A DNA stretch of 55,958 bases from Gammaproteobacteria bacterium (lineage in GTDB: Bacteria; Pseudomonadota; Gammaproteobacteria; Xanthomonadales; Marinicellaceae). The notes below the pieces were generated by a model. It did no database searches, was not told the DNA's origin, and was given only the letters and a program-made list of their open reading frames with translations. A program made the translations under genes and the position numbers. Below, in pieces: positions 53,060-55,958 of this stretch; position 1 is the first letter of the stretch, and every line of letters begins with the position of its first letter. The DNA lies in the NCBI GenBank assembly GCA_024280395.1, contig JAJRQG010000133.1, positions 1-55,958 on the forward strand, given 5' to 3'.

Positions 53060-53707
53060 CTATAAGCTTTGAATATAAGCACTTCTTTTATCAACTTGTA
53101 TAAACAAAAGGTCCAGCACCTGTTCGTGCCGTTGTTTTGGAGACTGTTCCTTCAAGTACTTTCTAAATTTTATTCGATCTGTTTTTTTTAAGCTCTTAAA
53201 CATTTCGACAATTGGCTGTCTTTTTTCAATATCAAATTTGCCGATGAACTCTTTCTGGTTTTGCTTTCTATTAAACCGTTGAATGGCCTTTTTTCTCTGT
53301 GCTGGAGGCAATTGGTTATATTTTTTTCTTAGCCTTGTTTTCTCTTCAGGACTTAAATGTTGAAAATTCCTTTTTGCTTGTTCCAACTGTCTTCTTTCTT
53401 GCGGAGTTAAAGTCTTTAGATGCTCAATCCTCTGCTTGAATTTTTCACGTTCCTCTTTGGGTAGATTTTTAAATCGATTTAATTTTTTCCTAGATTGCAT
53501 CCTTTGAGCTGAAGACATGTCCAACCACTTGTTGGTGTTTGTCATTAATTTTTCTTTTGCACCATTATCCAAACTGTTCCAACTGGATTGAAAAGGCAAC
53601 AGTATTTTTTGTTGTTCATTGCTCAAGTCGTCCCAATCCATTTCTGCCCTGCTCACAGAGATATTGAGTATAAATACTGTCATTAAAATTTTGTGTAATT
53701 TTTTCAT
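53060..53707 (-). CDS. DUF3106 periplasmic protein
   Basis: About 215 residues; the ATG at 53707 or 53710 (adjacent Met codons) both fit. A signal peptide (about 1-21) is followed by repeated, very basic helical segments built on LSPEEKTRLRKKY / LTPQERRQLEQAK / LPPAQRKKAIQRF, the DUF3106 pattern. It is probably periplasmic and resembles CpxP/Spy-like helical proteins in style, though that is inference. It is the third gene of the sigma operon, 10 bp or so from the anti-sigma gene. Confidence 0.82.
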   Translation of the reverse strand: MKKLHKILMTVFILNISVSRAEMDWDDLSNEQQKILLPFQSSWNSLDNGAKEKLMTNTNKWLDMSSAQRMQSRKKLNRFKNLPKEEREKFKQRIEHLKTLTPQERRQLEQAKRNFQHLSPEEKTRLRKKYNQLPPAQRKKAIQRFNRKQNQKEFIGKFDIEKRQPIVEMFKSLKKTDRIKFRKYLKEQSPKQRHEQVLDLLFIQVDKRSAYIQSL

Positions 53708-53719
53708 CATTATTGATTC

Positions 53720-54070
53720 TTATATAGAAGACATCTCTTCTTCTTGACTTAACCATTCATAGAACTCTAAATTTTCAACCAATTCTAATTGCTCAATTAG
53801 CTCTATATCACTCGCATCAACATAGCTTTCCATTGCTTCAATTTGACCAGAGTCTCGTATAGTTAACAGAGGTATCATAAAGTAAAATGCTAAAGCTGCT
53901 GCAGCTGTTACGGGTATAAACCAAGCCCTGAAAAATAGTCTCTGTACAGATTTTGGCTTGTCTAACGCTTTTAGTCTGACTTGTTTTAACTGATAATTGA
54001 TTTCACTGCCCAATTCCTTGCTTTTTTGTTCAATTAATTCTTTGCTTATATCTGTGATTTTATTATTCAT
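53720..54070 (-). CDS. Putative anti-sigma factor, DUF3619-like membrane protein
   Basis: The 116-residue protein has a basic cytoplasmic N-terminus (about 1-48, ending QLKQVRLKALDKPKSVQRL). One membrane helix (about 50-71) is followed by an acidic periplasmic tail ending in WLSQEEEMSSI. Its start overlaps the sigma gene end by 8 bp, and the order sigma, one-helix protein, DUF3106 is common in Lysobacterales-type bacteria. Anti-sigma action is inferred from topology and order. Confidence 0.72.
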   Translation of the reverse strand: MNNKITDISKELIEQKSKELGSEINYQLKQVRLKALDKPKSVQRLFFRAWFIPVTAAAALAFYFMIPLLTIRDSGQIEAMESYVDASDIELIEQLELVENLEFYEWLSQEEEMSSI

Positions 54071-54674
54071 GAGTTTTCACCTCATCTTTCTCCAATTGTT
54101 TATCATTCATTTGCTCTCGAATACTTTTTAAGGCCCGAAATAAATGGGTTTTGACACTGCCTGACGAACACTTCATGGATTGAGCAGTTTGTTTAACACT
54201 CAATCCTTCCCATATTCGGCAAATAAAGGCTTGTAATTGTCTTGTAGGTAATTCATTCAAACACAGTTGTAACTTCTCTATTTGAACAGCATTGTCAATC
54301 TGCTCCAATGCAGAGACATAGTTTTGATCTTCGACTTGTTGCACAATATCTTCATCTTTATCGCTATAAAAAAAACTAAAATACTTCTTTTTCTGGGTAT
54401 TTGCTCGGTGAAAATCAGTAATTCTATTCTGAATCATGCGATAAAATAGTGCACACCAATGCTTGGAATCTTTGCGCTTGTATTTTTCTACAAATTTTAT
54501 CATCACATCTTGCACCACATCCAAAGCATCGTCTTTATTTTTCAAAGACATCATTGCTATGGCAAAAGCTTTTTTTTCGTTTTCAATAAAAAAACTGTTC
54601 AGCTGCTCTGTTAAATTTTGAATGGGTGTATCCTCAATTTCTGCTTCTGTATTTGCTTGTAAAGTAGTAATCAT
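54063..54674 (-). CDS. ECF-type RNA polymerase sigma factor (second system)
   Basis: The 203-residue protein has region 2 (about 25-95; AFAIAMMSLKNKDDALDVVQDVMIKFVEKY, WCALFYRMIQNRITDFHR) and region 4 (about 137-190; LNELPTRQLQAFICRIWEGLSVKQTAQSMKCSSGSVKTHLFRALK). It is a different subgroup from the FecI-like factor at 6122. It heads a leftward operon with a membrane anti-sigma candidate, DUF3106 and probably the PqqD-like gene. The likely signal is envelope stress. Confidence 0.88.
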   Translation of the reverse strand: MITTLQANTEAEIEDTPIQNLTEQLNSFFIENEKKAFAIAMMSLKNKDDALDVVQDVMIKFVEKYKRKDSKHWCALFYRMIQNRITDFHRANTQKKKYFSFFYSDKDEDIVQQVEDQNYVSALEQIDNAVQIEKLQLCLNELPTRQLQAFICRIWEGLSVKQTAQSMKCSSGSVKTHLFRALKSIREQMNDKQLEKDEVKTHE

Positions 54675-55157
54675 ATCAGTTATTTATGTTCAACCCAAAT
54701 TTATTCATTTTTTCTTGTATGCTATCTTTAACGGCATCAACGGACAATGGTTTACTTTTTTAAGATATATAAACTTATTTTTGTCAAAAAGCACGCTATA
54801 CTTAGGTTTTATACACAACAATCTCTAGCAAATGATAATTCCTCTCATTAATCCTTGGCTTACCTTAATTAAGATTTTATTATTGATGTATGTTATTGAT
54901 TTAAAAGAATTATAATTTACCGGTTAATTTTTAACCAATCTGATGAAACCCCTATACCTCCAACAGTTAAACACCACCAAAATTGTAGTTATTAACAGAG
55001 TTATCCACAGCTACTGTGGATAACTCTGTTAGTGCTGATAAAACAATAAGTTAGAGGAAGTTTGGAGAGATTTTATGAAGAAATTACTGTAACGCATTGT
55101 TATAGAAAATAGCAAAATAAACCTTGTTTTATTCTTCCAGTAATCTAACATAGCAAT
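54675..55157. promoter_or_regulatory. 483-bp intergenic region between the ECF operon and priA
   Basis: No gene is supported here. It holds GGTTAA-TTT-TTAACC (54922-54936) and the DnaA-box palindrome at 54993-55031, in AT-rich DNA. It must contain the divergent promoters. Confidence 0.6.
54993..55031. promoter_or_regulatory. Perfect palindrome containing two inverted consensus DnaA boxes
   Basis: An 18-bp arm (54993-55010) is followed by CTA and its exact reverse complement (55014-55031). Each arm contains the consensus DnaA box: TTATCCACA at 55001-55009 and TGTGGATAA at 55015-55023. It lies about 127 bp upstream of priA. It could regulate priA or sequester DnaA; a full origin is not indicated because only two boxes are seen. 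Confidence 0.8.
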
Positions 55158-55958
55158 ATGCCACTCACCTCTCAAAAAACCATACAAGTTGCCCTGCCTA
55201 TCCCTTTTGCAGACAGTTTGACATATTTGTTACCTGATACCATTAATATTGAAAATATTGATGTCGGTGCACGGGTAATTGTTCCATTTCGGAATAAAAA
55301 AATGGTCGCAATAGTGATCAGCACAGAACAAAGTTCTTACACCAAAAGATTGAAATCCATTGATTCTGTTCTAGATTATAGCGGTTTTTTATCTGCAAAC
55401 ACTTTGCGATTTATGCGTCAAGTTCACCATTATTATCTAACACCCTTGGGAGAAGTGATATTTACAGGCATTCCCAAGTGGTTCAAAAATATCAATAACC
55501 CAGATTTACCCAAAGAAATTTGGTGGCAAGTAAACAAAACTCTAGATAAAGCAGAAATCCTAGAAGGATTTAAAAGCACAAAGCAACAACAGGTCTTTCA
55601 ATACCTACAAGACAACGGACCTTTGCAAAGCAAGTCAATGACCCATATTGAAAAATCCGCTTCAGCACAATGCCAAGCCCTGTTTAAAAAAGGCCATTTA
55701 TTGCAGTCTGATTTGTGCTTTGTGGATACAGAGCCTCCACCTGATCCCGATTTTATATTGACCACTGATCAGGCTAAAGCCATTGAAGGCATTAATGCCA
55801 GAGAAGGATTTGATGCTTTTTTACTGGATGGTATTACTGGCTCTGGTAAAACAGAAGTCTATATTCGATTGGTTAAACAGTTGATGTTACAGAATAAACA
55901 GGCACTGGTTTTGGTTCCTGAAATTGGTTTAACTCCACAATTATTTCATGAATTTGCC
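55158..55958 (+). CDS. priA: Primosomal protein N' (PriA helicase), N-terminal part
   Basis: The gene runs off the window; 267 codons are visible from ATG 55158. The N-terminal 3'-DNA-binding domain is seen (IQVALPIPFADSLTYLLPD, VGARVIVPFRNKKMVAIVI), then the winged-helix part and the helicase Walker A ITGSGKTE (about 226-233) followed by ALVLVPEIGLTPQL. PriA restarts collapsed replication forks. Placement next to a DnaA-box palindrome is notable. Confidence 0.93.
   Translation, partial: MPLTSQKTIQVALPIPFADSLTYLLPDTINIENIDVGARVIVPFRNKKMVAIVISTEQSSYTKRLKSIDSVLDYSGFLSANTLRFMRQVHHYYLTPLGEVIFTGIPKWFKNINNPDLPKEIWWQVNKTLDKAEILEGFKSTKQQQVFQYLQDNGPLQSKSMTHIEKSASAQCQALFKKGHLLQSDLCFVDTEPPPDPDFILTTDQAKAIEGINAREGFDAFLLDGITGSGKTEVYIRLVKQLMLQNKQALVLVPEIGLTPQLFHEFA

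Noticed and set aside
54993..55031. Chromosomal origin of replication
   Set aside because: Only two DnaA boxes were found, there is no clear AT-rich unwinding array, and dnaA/dnaN/gyrB are not adjacent.
54993..55031. Rho-independent terminator
   Set aside because: The strong palindrome is not followed by a T-run on either strand.
1..55958. Genome-wide TAA reassignment to glutamine
   Set aside because: Many intact genes in the window (for example the ECF sigma factor, thioesterase, folB and both TonB receptors) end at TAA with tight gene spacing.
1..55958. CRISPR array, prophage, IS element, rRNA or tRNA genes
   Set aside because: No regularly spaced repeats, integrase, transposase, structural phage genes or recognisable RNA gene sequences were seen.

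Overview
The window is about 56 kb of AT-rich (well under half G+C by eye) chromosomal DNA from a Gram-negative gammaproteobacterium. Diagnostic content includes an algZ-algR-hemC-hemD block, a pilS/pilR pair, a GspA/ExeA ATPase, a three-gene NAD(P) transhydrogenase, an Oar-type TonB receptor, and a sigma / anti-sigma / DUF3106 operon. Together these suggest a low-GC relative of the Lysobacterales, perhaps near Marinicella. That placement is inference from gene content and protein style, not a computed phylogeny. No rRNA, tRNA, CRISPR, prophage or intact insertion sequence was recognised.

Layout. (1) 32-5725, minus strand: gspA, a TPR protein, then a tightly coupled four-gene set, transcribed in the order thermostable-hemolysin family (GNAT-like) protein, AMP-dependent ligase, heme-oxygenase-like diiron oxidase candidate, short-chain dehydrogenase. 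It looks like a small-molecule or lipid biosynthetic cassette of unassigned product and is the best candidate for an undescribed system. (2) 6122-13473, plus strand: an ECF sigma factor, a FecR-type anti-sigma factor, a TonB receptor with a signalling STN domain, and a nine-heme secreted cytochrome with two duplicated N-terminal domains; this is a cell-surface-signalling operon aimed at a multiheme protein. (3) 13504-17916: decayed receptor remnants, a tiny cysteine-bearing secreted protein and a large Oar-like receptor. (4) 18214-26779: PhoD-like phosphatase, a PilS-like kinase, the transhydrogenase operon, small lipoproteins, an HExxH candidate protease, and a nitroreductase. (5) 26895-33932: nucleoside transporter, S9 peptidase, Xni-like nuclease, a PilR relative whose AAA+ domain has lost its sigma-54 contact loop, FolB, an interrupted lipoprotein, and a thioesterase. 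(6) 34032-40087: AlgZ/AlgR-type two-component system, hemC, hemD, a DUF5916 protein, and a c'-type cytochrome. (7) 40122-49228: an interrupted Ser/Thr kinase with a formylglycine-generating-enzyme-like domain, pdxH, nnrDE, tsaE, amiC, and a Bacteroidota-like ppc. (8) 49346-55958: a small membrane protein, prc, an FKBP isomerase, an orphan PqqD-like protein, a sigma/anti-sigma/DUF3106 operon, and the start of priA behind a perfect palindrome made of two DnaA boxes.

How the genes work together. Envelope biology dominates: TonB receptors, secreted or lipid-anchored proteins, Prc, AmiC, FKBP and two ECF sigma circuits. Redox functions also recur (transhydrogenase, multiheme protein, cytochrome c', nitroreductase, diiron oxidase candidate). 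Three genes or remnants carry an in-frame TAA; at one of them a paralogue shows glutamine at that position. TAA is otherwise the usual stop codon here, so ordinary nonsense mutation is the default explanation.
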